Assembly (NCBI GenBank): GCA_039654915.1 | Contig: CM077595.1 | Span: 48,577,501-48,641,500, forward strand | Length of the DNA stretch: 64,000 nt | Reading direction: 5' to 3' | DNA from: Aquilaria yunnanensis | Taxonomy: Eukaryota; Streptophyta; Magnoliopsida; Malvales; Thymelaeaceae | Shown: piece by piece, positions 11,562-22,109 of the stretch | Numbering within the stretch: position 1 is the first letter of the stretch | Layout: each line of letters begins with the position of its first letter | Program-made: the position numbers and the translations under genes | Notes under the pieces: model-generated | Databases searched by the model: none | What the model was told of the DNA's origin: nothing | The model's input: only the letters and a program-made list of their open reading frames with translations

Positions 11562-12471
11562 CTACACCACTGTATAATAATCTCTGGCTCCAATGGCTCT
11601 GAGAATTTGTCTCAGCTCAGGTCTTAGACCCCTGATGAACCTTTTGGTCCTTAGCTCTTCCTGTCCTTCATATTGAGGGGCATACCTGATCAAGCTGTTG
11701 AACCTCTGCTCATACTCCAGCACACTGAGGTTCCCCTGGTCCAGTTGGTCAAATTCAACCTGTTTCTGATCTCTCTGTGCTTCACTCACATACTGCTGCC
11801 GAAACACTCTGAGAAAATCAGGCCACCTTATAGACCTCCTCCTATCTGGATGCCTCCTCAGGTTCCTCTCCTGGTAACTCCTCTGTACTGCTCTCCACCA
11901 GAGTTCTGCATTCCCCTCTAGCCTAAAAGTGGCTAGCAATACTCTCTAGGTGCAAGTAACCTCCATTCTCTCCAATATCTTTTCTAACTGATATAACCAG
12001 AACTCGGCCTCCTCTGGGTCACACCCCCTCTCAAAACTGGAGGTTTCAGTGCCAGAAACCCCTCCAACTGGCCCTCCTTTAGTCCTCCACTGCTATGCTT
12101 TCTTTTCCTCTCTTCTCTGCTGTTAGATTTACCTCTGGATGACCTGCTTGATCTGCTACTAAGTGTGGTCTCCTCAATAGAGGGTTCAGTCCCTCTGGAG
12201 TATATATATGCATCCCTTTCCTCAATATCTAGGCTGTCATCCTCCTATTCCTCCTCAATTTTGGGCTCCTGCCTCACCTCTGACCTCATCCTCCTGCCTC
12301 TCAGATGTCTCCTCTCCTCATCCGCCTCTTCTTCCTCTTGATTACCTCCAGCTCGGCTGGACTGATCATAACTCTCTGGCTCTTTGCTAGGCCTCATTCT
12401 CCTTCTCCCACTCCCTTCTGCCTCCACTGGCTCCATTTCTTCCTGATTCTGGGCTTGGCCTCTAGCCAAGG
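11562..12471 (-). pseudogene. gag: Element B: Gag capsid region, truncated by element D
   Basis: The capsid-type retrotransposon Gag domain is clear at 11562-11939 (ATFRLEGNAELWWRAVQRSY, FRQQYVSEAQRDQKQVEFDQ, LSVLEYEQRFNSLIRYAP). The region upstream to 12471 is acidic and Arg/Ser-rich, and the frame is broken there: TAG 11940-11942, and a frame change between about 11943 and 12245. The gag start is missing because element D begins at 12472. An ORF that seems to start at 12490 takes its ATG from D's LTR. Confidence 0.85.
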
Positions 12472-12655
12472 TGATGGCCAGGGGCCTCATCGTTTATAGT
12501 CATGGTGACTGGTGGAGAGACTTCTGGGAGGAAGAATGCCTGATGGAATGGATAGCCCAAATGAGAGTGCCTGAAAGCACAGAAACAAAGGGTTAGGAGG
12601 CCCCCGAAGTGTTTTTCCAGGGGGGGAGGCTCCGACGCCCAAGTCAGTTGTACGC
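12472..12655 (-). repeat. Element D 3' LTR, truncated
   Basis: It starts TGATGGCCAGGGGCC directly after B's sequence and matches the end of F's LTR (26800-26976, reverse complement) through the GCCTCCGACGCCCAAGTCAGT block. At about 12650-12665 it jumps to the internal region upstream of the antisense ORF. Roughly 700-800 bases of LTR, the polypurine tract and part of the UTR are missing. Confidence 0.8.
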
Positions 12656-12853
12656 CCAAGTCCCAGCTTTCAAGGGACGTTTGGAGGACGTGTCCCCCAT
12701 TTTCGCGCAGCGGTTGACATGTGGCGCTTTGCCATTGGAGGAGAGTCGCGTCGGTTACAGAGGGCGTTCCTTTTCAGGTGCAGAGAGCAGTTACAGCGAC
12801 GGTTCGCCTCCAAAGTGTACTTATGACGATGTTTCGGTTACCCATCTCTGGCT

Positions 12854-12860
12854 TATAAAT
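12854..12860 (+). promoter_or_regulatory. TATA box of the antisense gene in D
   Basis: TATAAAT in GGCTTATAAATAGCCC lies about 260 bases before the aORF ATG. E has the same motif at 28748-28755 in the same place. C and G have TATATATA at the matching place. The flanking words (GCGACGGTTCGCCT upstream, CCATCATAAG downstream) are also kept. Confidence 0.65.
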
Positions 12861-13113
12861 AGCCCACTCCATCATAAGTTCCTTTTGCTTTCTCTTCTGC
12901 CCTTCTCTCTGCTTTGCCCCTGTTCTTGCACTTTCTTGCTTTCTGTGGCGGAGCTACCTTAATCAGAGCTTTTTTCCAGCCAGCTTTCACAACGGCGTCC
13001 TCAGATTTTCGCAAATCTTTCGGTGGGTTTTTGTTTTTCAGAGCACTTTGATCCCTGTGTTCTTTTGAGTTTTTCTCTGGAAACTGTTTTCTTCCATTTT
13101 CAAACTCATTTTT

Positions 13114-15523
13114 ATGTCAAAAATGCCCATTCCTGAGAGCTGGCAGCCTCTTTTAGCCCATCCTTGTTGCACCACCCCTGAAAAGTTAGAGAGGTGGAAG
13201 AAAAAATTCATTCTTCCCTCTTACGCCATTACTAGGCTGCCTCGTTCTAGCCATTATGCTTTTTCAAACCACGGTAAGGAGGTTACCGTTTTCCGAGCCC
13301 AGCTGAAGGCGGGTCTTCAGTATCCTCCCCCGAAGATGGTGTGCGAGTTCTGCAAATTTCATGGCATTGCTATGAACCAGCTTCCCCAGAACTCGTTCTG
13401 CTATTTTAACGCCTAGCTCTACATGTGTGGTGTCTTTGGGATAGAACCCAATTTCAGAATCTTTATGTAGTATTACAAGCTCTCTGTGGTCCCGAAGGGT
13501 GGCCTCTATTTCATGCTACCTCGGGGATCCGGGAGCAAGAAATTCATGTTCACCTTCACCACTAAAGATAGCTGGCGGGGGTGGCAACAGAAGTTTTTCT
13601 TCATGAAGATGGACGAGGCCTGGTCGTACGTTCCGACCAAATGGGCTCAGGGAACACTGGATGTGGTCGTTGCTGATCCGAGGATGCTGCTGACCTCAGA
13701 GTTAGCTCCCTTGTTCACGGATTTCGACGCCCGCATTTGGGCTGTCTCTGACTGGGATCCCGAGGTCGTTCCGCTCGCCCTTTACCCTTTTCCAATCAAC
13801 TGGAGGTTGATGACCGAAGAGGTCCTTCGGGAGCTAAAGGTGGTAAAGGAGCACGAGACTGACCTCGAGATGCCAGGTCCTGCCATCGCCGGGAAGGATT
13901 CCTTGTTGGTCAAGCTTCTTAAGGAGGAAATTTCTTTCGAAGCGCTTGCCGAAAGTGAGTTATCTTCTACTCCTTTACTGTTCTTTCCTCGGACTTACGC
14001 TGATGTTTCTCTCCTTTTTCAGAGATGGGTGACGCGACTGCCGCCTATTACAAGTCCCTTTTCACCGGCCAGGTGGAGAAGGGCGATCAGACGAACAAGG
14101 CGTCTTCCCGAAGGCGGAAGTCTACTGGCGTGGGACCTTCGAGGAAACGGGCAAAGAGAGCTGCCCAGGCTCCTTTAGAGGAAAATCCCGAGGAGACTAC
14201 CGAGGACCCTGGGTAGCCGAGATTTCGGAGTCTGAGGCTGCTGCTTCCGAGGTCCCTTCAACCGACGTCCCTCCTCAGAGTCCTACCGCGTCACAGGCCC
14301 TCCTTGATGTAGTGGTAGAAGTACCTTCTGCCGAGGAGCGGCGCAAGCGGAAGGGCAAGGGCATTTCGGCCGAGGACTCCGAGGACGATGTTGTCGAGGT
14401 TCCGCCAGGTTTGTTTCCAGACAAAGTGTACTTCCTTTGTTTTTTTTGTATTGGCTTCTTTGTCTTTAATCTCCTTCTCATTCTTATCACGTAGGGGAGT
14501 TGACTACCCCTGGCTGGGTGGCCGATCATGCTCGGAAACGAGCTATCCGGGATGCCAAAATCCCGCAAGGGAAGATACCCAATGAGCCTTTTTGGACGTT
14601 CACGGAGGACATGAATATGTACTCCGAGGACGTTCCTCAAATGGCTAAGGAAATTTCGAAGGGGGTGCTCACCGAGGCCTCCTTCAAGGCTATAGCGGCG
14701 GCCCACCCGGGGGATAACACCCTCGCCGCAAAGATCACCGAGCATGCTGCTCAGGTATATCCTTCACAGCTCTTTCCCTTCAATTTTTTCCTAAGTGTTT
14801 GGCTTTTACTGACCTTGCGTTTATTTTTTGCAGCTGATGGGGTACACCGCCTTTCTCCAAGTTCGGGTGGCCAGGGAGGTTGCTTTTCGAACTTCGGCCA
14901 CTCGAACCATGAATGAGACGAGGACCGCACTCGCGTAGTCGGTCGCCAAAAACCAGCAGCTGAAAGAGGCTGCTGAGAAAGAAGTAGCTGCCCTTTGGGA
15001 GGAGTTCCGGAAGGAAAAAGAAGAACTTCAAAAGGACTCCTCCAGGAAGATCCCTGACCTCGGTGACCAAATAAAGGGGATGCTCGCCGCCAACGAAGAT
15101 CTTCTCCATCACAAGGCTGGTTCTGAAGGCCGTATAGTGTCACTGACGTGTGAGAATAACGCTCTCCGGGCCGAGGTCGAGTCGTTGAAGAAGGAGCCGA
15201 AGGGGGAGGAGCACATAAAGGCGCTGGAGGAGGAGGTCGCGGATCTGAAGGACGAGCTTGACGACCTCGAGCTTGAGAAGAACAAGTCTGATCAGATGAG
15301 CAAGGTCGCGTTCCAGGACGGCTTTTGCCTGGCTCGGCACCAGGTTCTCCAGAGGTTCCCAGATCTGGACCTCTCTTTTCTAGAGGGTCTAAACATTCCT
15401 GGGGGACCTCGGTGGAAATGGTCCAAGGTCGAACATCTGAAACTTCCTCCTTCAATTCCAGCGCTGAAGGTGATGGAAAAGAGCAGGCAGACGAGTGGCT
15501 CTCGGGACGCCGCGAACCCTTAG
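13114..15523 (+). pseudogene. Element D: four-exon antisense gene (aORF), decayed
   Basis: Exons inferred by splice signals and by comparison with E, C and G: 13114-13954, 14023-14408, 14495-14754 and 14834-15523. Introns start GTGAGT, GTTTGT and GTATAT and end CAG, TAG and CAG. Exon 1 encodes the domain annotated in plant genomes as 'putative gypsy type transposon' (my recognition: the Transposase_28-type family), with FMLPRGSGSKKF and KDSWRGWQQKFFF. Exon 2 has a basic segment, exon 4 a coiled coil and the conserved VAFQDGFCLARHQVLQRFPD block. TAG at 13414-13416, 13468-13470 and 14936-14938, and a frameshift near 14215, make this copy a pseudogene. It reads opposite to D's gag-pol. Confidence 0.85.
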
Positions 15524-15657
15524 CCAATTTTAGGGCCCCTTTTCCTTCCCTTCTATTTTGTAATCCTTCTTCGGGCAGTTCTTTATAGTAAAGCAGCTTT
15601 GCTCTTAATGAGGATTTTTTGGCTAAGTCTTTTCTTGCAAGTTTCTTCATTTCCATT

Positions 15658-16066
15658 GTCCCGAATACGTTCGCTCAAGAGACTTCGGAAAACCTGCGTT
15701 TAAAGAAACTTTTTTTTACCTTCCTTTGTCCCGAGTGCGCTTGCTTGTAAGACTTTCTGGAAGGCCTGAAAAATTTTGACTAAGTCTTTTTGCAGGCTTT
15801 TGCATTTCTAATTTACCCCGAACATGATTGCTCAAGGGACTTCGGAAACCTTCAGTCAAATTTTTTGTTTTTCCAGTTGTCCCGAGCATGTTTGCTCAAG
15901 GGACTTCGGAAAACCTTTCGCGAGATTTTTCACTTCCCATTTTCCCGAGCATGTTCGCTCAAGGGAGTTCGGAAAATTATCTCTGCGCTGGCTATGGCGA
16001 GTACTTCTGCGAGATTTTTGTTTTCCATCTTTCCCGAGCGTGATGGCTCAAGGGACTTCGGAAAGT
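15658..16066. repeat. Element D tandem repeats between aORF and pol ends
   Basis: Six diverged units with core CCCGAGCATGTTTGCTCAAGG followed by GACTTCGGAAAA begin near 15658, 15729, 15817, 15879, 15942 and 16030. They fill the space between the 3' end of the aORF (15523) and the 3' end of pol (16183). The same core occurs at this place in C, E, G and A with different copy numbers. Confidence 0.85.
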
Positions 16067-16182
16067 CATATCTACGCTTTATCATGGCGAGCACCTTTGC
16101 GGAATTCTGTTTTGCATAATTTCTGTACACTTAAGAATTTTTCTCAAGGCCATTCTGTACAACATAACTCCTCCGCTCAACC

Positions 16183-17115
16183 TTAAGCGTAGAATTTTAT
16201 CAAGGCGTCTGAGTGCCAAGTGTTCTTCAATTCTACGCCTTCGGCGTTGCCAAGCTTGTACACGCCTTTTCGTACTTCGTCGAGAACCAGATAGGGTCCT
16301 TCCCAGTTTGCACGAAGTACGCCATGGGATGGCCTTCGGGGTGCGAAGTCGGCCTTTCGGAGAACGAGGTCTCCCTTCTTCATTTCTTTTGGCCTGGCCC
16401 GTAAGTTTACAGCCGCGGCCACTCTTTGCTGAAAAGCTTTTCTTCTCAGCTCGGCTATTTCTCTGTGTTCGGCCACAAGATCGAGATTGGTTCTCAGGCC
16501 GAGGTCACTACCACCTTCATCAAATACTTGCACCCGTACTGAAGGTTGAACTACCTCTAGTGGGATAATGGCCTCTGTTCCGAAGACGAGTGAGAAAGGA
16601 GTCTCCCCTGTGGCTCTTCGGGGCGTCGTTCGGTAGCTCCATAATACACTTTGGAGTTCTCCTGGCCATTTCCCTTTGGCTTCCCCTAGTCTCTTTTTCA
16701 GGCCATCTTTTATGGTCCTGTTCGATACTTCCACCTGCCCGTTGCTTTGGGGGTGAGCTACTGGGGCGAAGTGCATCTTTATTCCGAGGTCGCTGATGAA
16801 TTCTTGGAATCCTTTGTCTGTGAACTGGGATCCATTATTAGCTACTAGTACCCTCGGTATGCCAAATCTGCATATGATGTTCTTCCATAGGAACTTCTAC
16901 ACTTCTTTTGCCGAGATAGTTGCTAGTGGTTCTGCCTCCACCCACTTTGAGAAATAGTCCACTGCTACAACATAGAATTTCATGCCTCCGGGTGCTGTGG
17001 GGAGTGGCCCAATAAGGTCTATACCCCAGACTGCGAAGGGCCAAGGATAGTCTGCCGAAGTTACCATTTCCGAGGGTGTCCTTCTAGATTTTCGCGTGTC
17101 TCTGGCAGCTACCAC
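16183..17115 (-). pseudogene. pol: Element D: integrase core and C-terminus
   Basis: Triad blocks WGIDLIGPLP, a degraded region around the second Asp, and HPQSNGQVEVSNRTIKDG are visible. The C-terminal domain runs from KKGDLVLRKADFAPRRPSHG to the end KNTWHSDALIKFYA at 16183. TAG 16897-16899 stands for an expected CAG. Near 17084 one inserted base plus a CAG-to-TAG change breaks the frame from the upstream RNase H segment. Confidence 0.9.
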
Positions 17116-18093
17116 ATTTCCGGATGAACTGTCTTGCGTCCTTTCTCAGGGTAGGCCAGAAGTATCCTTGGCGGAGTATCACTGCTGCCAGGGCATCAGT
17201 TCCAATGTGTGAACCACACATGCCTTCGTGAACTTCTTCAAGGACCATTTTAGTATCCTTTTCATCCACACATCTTTGCAGCGGATTCGCATATCCCTGC
17301 CGATATAACTTTTCACCAATCAGGAAGAATCTTCCGGAGCGTCTTCGCAGTCTTGCAGCATCGCCGGGGTCTTCGGGGAGCAAATTCTCTGCGAGGTATC
17401 TTTTTATTGGGTCTTTCCATCCTGTTCGCGAGGTCGTCATGCTCAGCACTGAGATGCTCGGATGGTCTAGCACCTCGGTATATGTTTTCGACTTCGCCAA
17501 GCAATCTGCCTCAGTGTTATTCCGCCGAGGTACATTTTCGATCCGTACGGCGTCAAGCTCTTGGAGGAGCTTTGCTACTAGCTCATGATATTTTGCCAAG
17601 ATTGGGTCCTTCGCCCCATAATCTCCTGCCGTCTGCGGAACTACCAGCTGGGAATCGCTGTGAGCCTTTAAGTTTCTCACGCCAATCTTTCTGGCCAAGC
17701 GCAATCCCGTTATGAGGGCTTCATACTCAACTACTTTGTTGGTGATGTTGAAGCTGAACTTGATAGCCTTCATTACCTCCAGGCCTTCGGGGCCCCTGAT
17801 AATACGCCTTGAGCTTTTATGGCCTTCCGAGGCTCATACGTGATTTCGTGTTCACCCAGCTCTATGCACCACCTGGAGAGCCTTCCCGAATGATCTACTC
17901 TCTTCATGACATCCCGTAGCGGCATACTACTTCGAATGATGATGGGGTGAGCCTGAAAGTATGGTCGCAGCCTTCTCCCTGCAAGCACCAAGGCGTATAT
18001 AGCTTTTTGAAGCAAAGGGTACCTGACTTCGGTGCCATGCAGGGACTTGCTGACATAGTAGACCGGCCATTGCTTTGACCCTTCTTCTTTCAC
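17084..18093 (-). pseudogene. pol: Element D: RNase H domains with internal deletion, integrase zinc finger
   Basis: First RNase H from 18093 (PVYYVSKSLHGTEVRYPLLQ), then a jump at about 17800-17812. The frame reads KAIKAQ and then GVLSGAPKA, where element E reads ALADFIAE through VDGASGSEHQGAG. About 137 bases are gone, including the first catalytic Asp of the second RNase H. The remainder has VVEYEALITGLRLA, HSDSQLV and NNTEADCLAK, then the integrase zinc finger (HEGMCGSHIGTDALAAV, CGSCQRHA). Element F carries the same deletion. Confidence 0.9.
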
Positions 18094-18162
18094 GAGGACC
18101 GAGCTCGCAGCTTTTTCTGTGACGGCGAGGTACAGTACGAGGGGCTTTCCCTCCCGAGGTTG

Positions 18163-20365
18163 TCACAGAGTCGGCAGGCTGGCTAGGTAGACTTTGAGTT
18201 CTTCCCAGGCCTTTTGGCAATCTTCATCCCAAGGACGATCATTTCTTCTGAGGTCGCCTTCCATTTTTGTTGCCTTTGTGAGGACTTTGAAGAAAGGTCT
18301 ACACCTATCTCCGTACCTGGAAATAAATCTACTCAGAGAGGTTATTCTTCCGGTGAGTCTCTGCACATCTTTGACTGTGGCAGGAGTTCGGGACTCAAGC
18401 AGAGCCTTAATCTTCTCGGGGTTAGCGTCGATGCCTCTTTCGGATACCATGTACCCAAGGAATTTTCCCGAGGTCACCCCGAAGATGCACTTCTCAGGAT
18501 TAAGGCGGATCCCGAAGGCTCTGAGCTTTTGGAAGGTTTCCTCTAAATCTGCAACGTGGTAGTCAGGCAGCTTGCTCTTGACTATCATATCATCAACATA
18601 CACGTCCATGTTTCTCCCTATTTGGCCTTTGAAGACCTTGTTCATCAGCCTCTGGTAGGTGGCTCCTGCATTTTTGAGCCCGAATGGCATCTTGATATAG
18701 CAGTATGTTCCTCCCTCGGTGATAAAGGCAGTCTTCTCTTCATCTTCGAGGTCAATCCTTATCTGATGGTAGCCACTGAAGGCGTCTAGGAAACTTAGGA
18801 GCCCATATTCGGCAGTTGAATCTACCAGTTGATCTATTGGCGGCAGAGGGTATGAGTCTTTTGGGCAAGCATCGTTCAAGTTTCTGAAGTCGATGCACAT
18901 CCGGAGTTTGCTGTTACCTTCTTTTGTGGCGATGACCACGTTGCTTAACCACTCAGGGTACTTGACCTCCCTGATAACTTTAGCATCTAGGAGATGCTGG
19001 ACTTCGGTTTTGACAAAGTTGCTTTTGTGGGCTAAGATGCTTCGTTTCTTTTGCCGGACAGGCCTTGCTTCCGGACTTACTTTGAGGCTGTGTTGTATTA
19101 TGCCAGGGTTCACCCCCGGCATATCTTTTGGCGAGTAGGCAAACAGATCTTTATTTTCCAGCAGAAAGGATACAAGATTTTCCTTGTCACCTTCGGCCAA
19201 GCTCTTCCCTATTCGGGTAGATTGACCTGGGACAAGCTCTATTGCTTCCATTTCTGTTTTGGCGAGATCTTCTTCTTTGCCTTTTTCTGGTGCCCTTGCC
19301 TCCATCGTTTGCGCGAGGTTGCTTGCCGGAGCTTTTCGCGCTTTTACAAACACCTTTCTTACCTCGGCTTGGTCTATGAATACCTCTGCATCTCCATCCT
19401 TGGTGGCGAATGTGACAGTCAAGTACTTCACATCAGGGCGAATATGCAGATTCCCCATTGTCTGCCTTCCAAGGATGGCGTTGTACGAGGACGGGACGTT
19501 CACGACAATGAATCTCGCCATTGTGGAGGCGTACAACTCAGCTGCTTCGTTCACCGAAGTCCCTTTCATTATCAGCCGGAGGTCGATCCATCCGAGGACG
19601 GGGAGTTCGGATGGTCCAACCCCAAAAGTGGGCGAGGTGACAGGCTTCAGTTCGCTGCTGGAGATGCCCAAGCTCGGCAGCAGGTGCGAGAATAGGACGT
19701 CAGCATTTGAGCCATCATCAAGCAACACTCTTTTGACGTCCCAGTTCCCTACTCTCGGCATAATCAGTAGCGGATCGTCGTGGGGGAAGATGACGGTGGA
19801 GCCATCTTTGCGAGCCAGCTTCTTTGATGGACTTTGATACTCCATGACTGCAATTTCTCTGGCTTTCTGCTTTCTTTCCGAGGATGGGAGCCCCGTGGTG
19901 ATGGTTTGGATAACCCCTGCTAGAGGTGGAGGGCGCTTTTTTGGACTTCTATTTCTCCGCCTGTCAGAGTCATAGTCCTCATCTTCGGCCCTTTCTTCCT
20001 CCATTTTTCTGCCTTTCGGGGATGGCATCCTCAGGTATTTCCGAAGTTGGCCATTTTTTATCAGCGACTCTATGTACTTCTTCAGCTGGAAGCAGTCTTC
20101 GGTGTCATGACCGTGGTCACGATGAAACTGGAAGAACTTCTTTGCATTTTTTTTATTATCGACGGTCATGGCCCTTGGTCGCCAAATCTGCGTCCCCTGC
20201 CTTTCCAGCGCCATGAGAATGTTGGTCCGTGAAGTGCTCAATGGTGTGAAACTTTGAGGTTTCCTTCCTCGCATCCTCCGAGGTCGTTCTGCCTGTTCGG
20301 TAGGATGCCAAGCTTGTTGACTGGACTCTTCGGGGCGGTGGTGATCAGACTTCGGCCCAGCCATT
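18163..20365 (-). pseudogene. gag-pol: Element D: second half of Gag, protease, reverse transcriptase
   Basis: One frame runs through the Gag zinc knuckle (FHRDHGHDTEDCFQLKKYIE, a CX2HX4HX4C variant usual in this group), a Lys/Arg-rich stretch, protease (VLLDDGSNADVLFSHLLP) and RT (MCIDFRNLNDACPKDSYPLP, KMPFGLKNAGATYQ, YVDDMIVKSK). It ends at TGA 18163-18165, where E has CGA. Gag is cut at 20365 by element C; the apparent ATG at 20397 lies in C's LTR. This stretch is otherwise open for more than 700 codons, so the break is recent. Confidence 0.92.
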
Positions 20366-21335
20366 TGATGACCCAAGGCATCTTCGTTTGCTGCCATGTT
20401 GACAGGTGGAGAGACTTCCTGAGGAGGTGAGCGCCTGGAGCTCTGGTTTCCTAGCTGACTGTGCCTGAAAAGCTCAAAGAAGAGGTCAGGAGGTCCCCGG
20501 TTTGCTTTTCCGAGGAGGACCCTCCGACGCCCAAGTTAGTTTTCTGAGTGAAAGTGGAGGAAGAACACTAGGGGATCAAGTGTCTTGCCTGTTTTGTGTT
20601 TTCTCAGAGGGAGGAAAAATGCCCATCCTTTGCCCAGTCCCATTTCCTAGTATTTATAGGAGTAGCTGGTCCATTCAGATCATGACACGCGTTCGGTCAG
20701 ATTTGATCTATACTTTTAGACCTAGGGGACAGGCAGCCGTTTGCAGCCTCCTTTAGCCCTGGACCCAGACAGGTTGCTCAGGACTGGGGCGGCTGCGGCG
20801 TGTCAGTTCGCCGTTCAGATGTGACGTGTAGGGCTTGTAGGCGACATGTCAGAGGCTCCTTAAATGCTCATACCGTACTCCCGAGGTCCCCTGGGCGAGG
20901 TCGCCCTTCGGTGCGTTCCCCCTCTTCGGATTCTATCCGTCCTTCCGTGCAAGCACCTCCTTCGGGATCTATCCCACAGTTCTGGGAGTTCCCTTGGTGG
21001 ACACCCTCTTCGGGACTCACACCCATAGTTTGGGGATCCCTTGTTCAGGTGTTTCTTGTTTGGGGAAGACCTCTTCGGGGCCTCTGCCTTCGGGGAGATT
21101 CTCCCTTGCTTCAGAGAGATGGCTCTCTTACCCGAAGATGATCAGCTTGGCCCCTCGATGGAGACGGTGTTGTCCTCAGAATTACTGACGAGCTAACCAA
21201 AGTCTCAAGCTCATAGTGTTTGACTTTGCACCTTCCGAGGTCAATGAAAAGATCCTCTCTTGGGTGATGTCAGACTCCTCGGCCAATATTCTGGCAGGGA
21301 GTTACTATCGAGGAGGCGATAGCCTTTGGCTATCA
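20366..21335 (-). repeat. Element C 3' LTR, 970 bp
   Basis: On the minus strand it begins TGATAGCCAAAGGC at 21335 and ends GGGTCATCA at 20366. A purine tract lies just outside 21335, which makes this the 3' LTR. TATAAATA on the minus strand (20651-20658) is the likely LTR promoter. No gene is seen in it. Confidence 0.88.
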
Positions 21336-21375
21336 CAGGCCCCCCTCCGAAAAGCCGAAGTGAGAAACTTCGGTT
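21336..21375 (-). other. Polypurine tract and adjacent hairpin, element C
   Basis: On the minus strand GGAGGGGGGCCTG abuts the LTR start TGATAGCC. Next to it is an inverted repeat CCGAAGT / ACTTCGG (21355-21361 and 21367-21373) with loop GAGAA. The same stem with other loops occurs at this place in E and G. Confidence 0.75.
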
Positions 21376-21881
21376 CATCGGTTTTTGGGTCCTGTGGTTG
21401 TGATATCTGCGCCGAAGACGCCTTCTTCTGCCTGGAGCGATGGGCAGCCTTTTCTGCGTCCTTGAAGCGCGAGAAGATAGGCTGTCCCTCTGCCGAAGAT
21501 ACACCTTCTGCCCGAAGTCACGGGCTGTCTCTTGGTGTCCTCGTGGCAAGGGGAAATAGGATAACCTTGTACCGAAGATAGACGTTTTGCCCGAAGTCAC
21601 AGGCTGTCTTTTGGTGTCTTCGAGGTAACCTACTCTTTTGCCTTTATAGGTCTGCTCATGCATCGCGTCCTGTATCTAGCAGAGTCAGTCTAGGGCGGCG
21701 CCTCTAGACCAAACGGTGTCAGAGGGCGTGCTCGACGTGATGGACGACATGTGGCACGTTTTTATTGGGTAAGATGCACTTAGTACGGCTGGTGCGACTT
21801 TTCAGGCGCTCATAGCAGTTATGGCGACGCTTCGCCTTCCGAGGGGTACTAATGGCGACGGTTCTTCTGGCCTTCTCGGCC

Positions 21882-21889
21882 TATATATA
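21882..21889 (+). promoter_or_regulatory. TATA box of the antisense gene in C
   Basis: TATATATA in CGGCCTATATATATCAG, about 220 bases before the aORF ATG. The same arrangement, CGGCCTATATATA, is found in G. Confidence 0.6.
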
Positions 21890-22109
21890 TCAGTCCTGCC
21901 ATAACCCTCTTTCTTCTTCTGCTTTTGCTTTCTTTTGCCTTCTAATTCTCTCCCGATTTTCCGCGGCGGTTCTCCTTTTTCAGGCGTTTTTCCGACCACT
22001 TTTCACGACGGCTTCCAGGAATCCAGATTCCGGCAAGACCTTTGGTGGGTTTTAGTCCTTCTGCTTTTCTCAAAGATTCTTCTTTGATTTTCCCGAACTC
22101 GTTTTCATC

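Larger units (their letters stand above)
12472..20365 (-). mobile_element. Element D: Tat-lineage element inserted in B's gag, broken by C
   Basis: A truncated 3' LTR (12472-12655) abuts B's gag. The antisense ORF (13114-15523), repeat region, IN, RNase H, RT, PR and the second half of gag follow to 20365. There element C's LTR begins inside the gag codons. The missing 5' half of gag and the 5' LTR should lie beyond C's other end and were lost in the deletion at 45244-45248. The LTR sequence and a shared RNase H deletion place D in the same subfamily as F. Confidence 0.88.

Noticed and set aside
12305..12962. A possible gene made of plus-strand frames around 12.3-12.9 kb
   Set aside because: The frames cross the B-D junction and the truncated LTR, so they join unrelated sequences.
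14751..15656. A 301-codon minus-strand frame
   Set aside because: It overlaps exon 4 of D's antisense gene, which is supported by four sister copies. The minus frame has low-complexity residues and no domain.
20366..21335. Reading this LTR as D's own 5' LTR
   Set aside because: A purine tract and the antisense-gene region lie directly to its right, so it is the 3' LTR of C. It also begins inside gag codons, with no PBS between.
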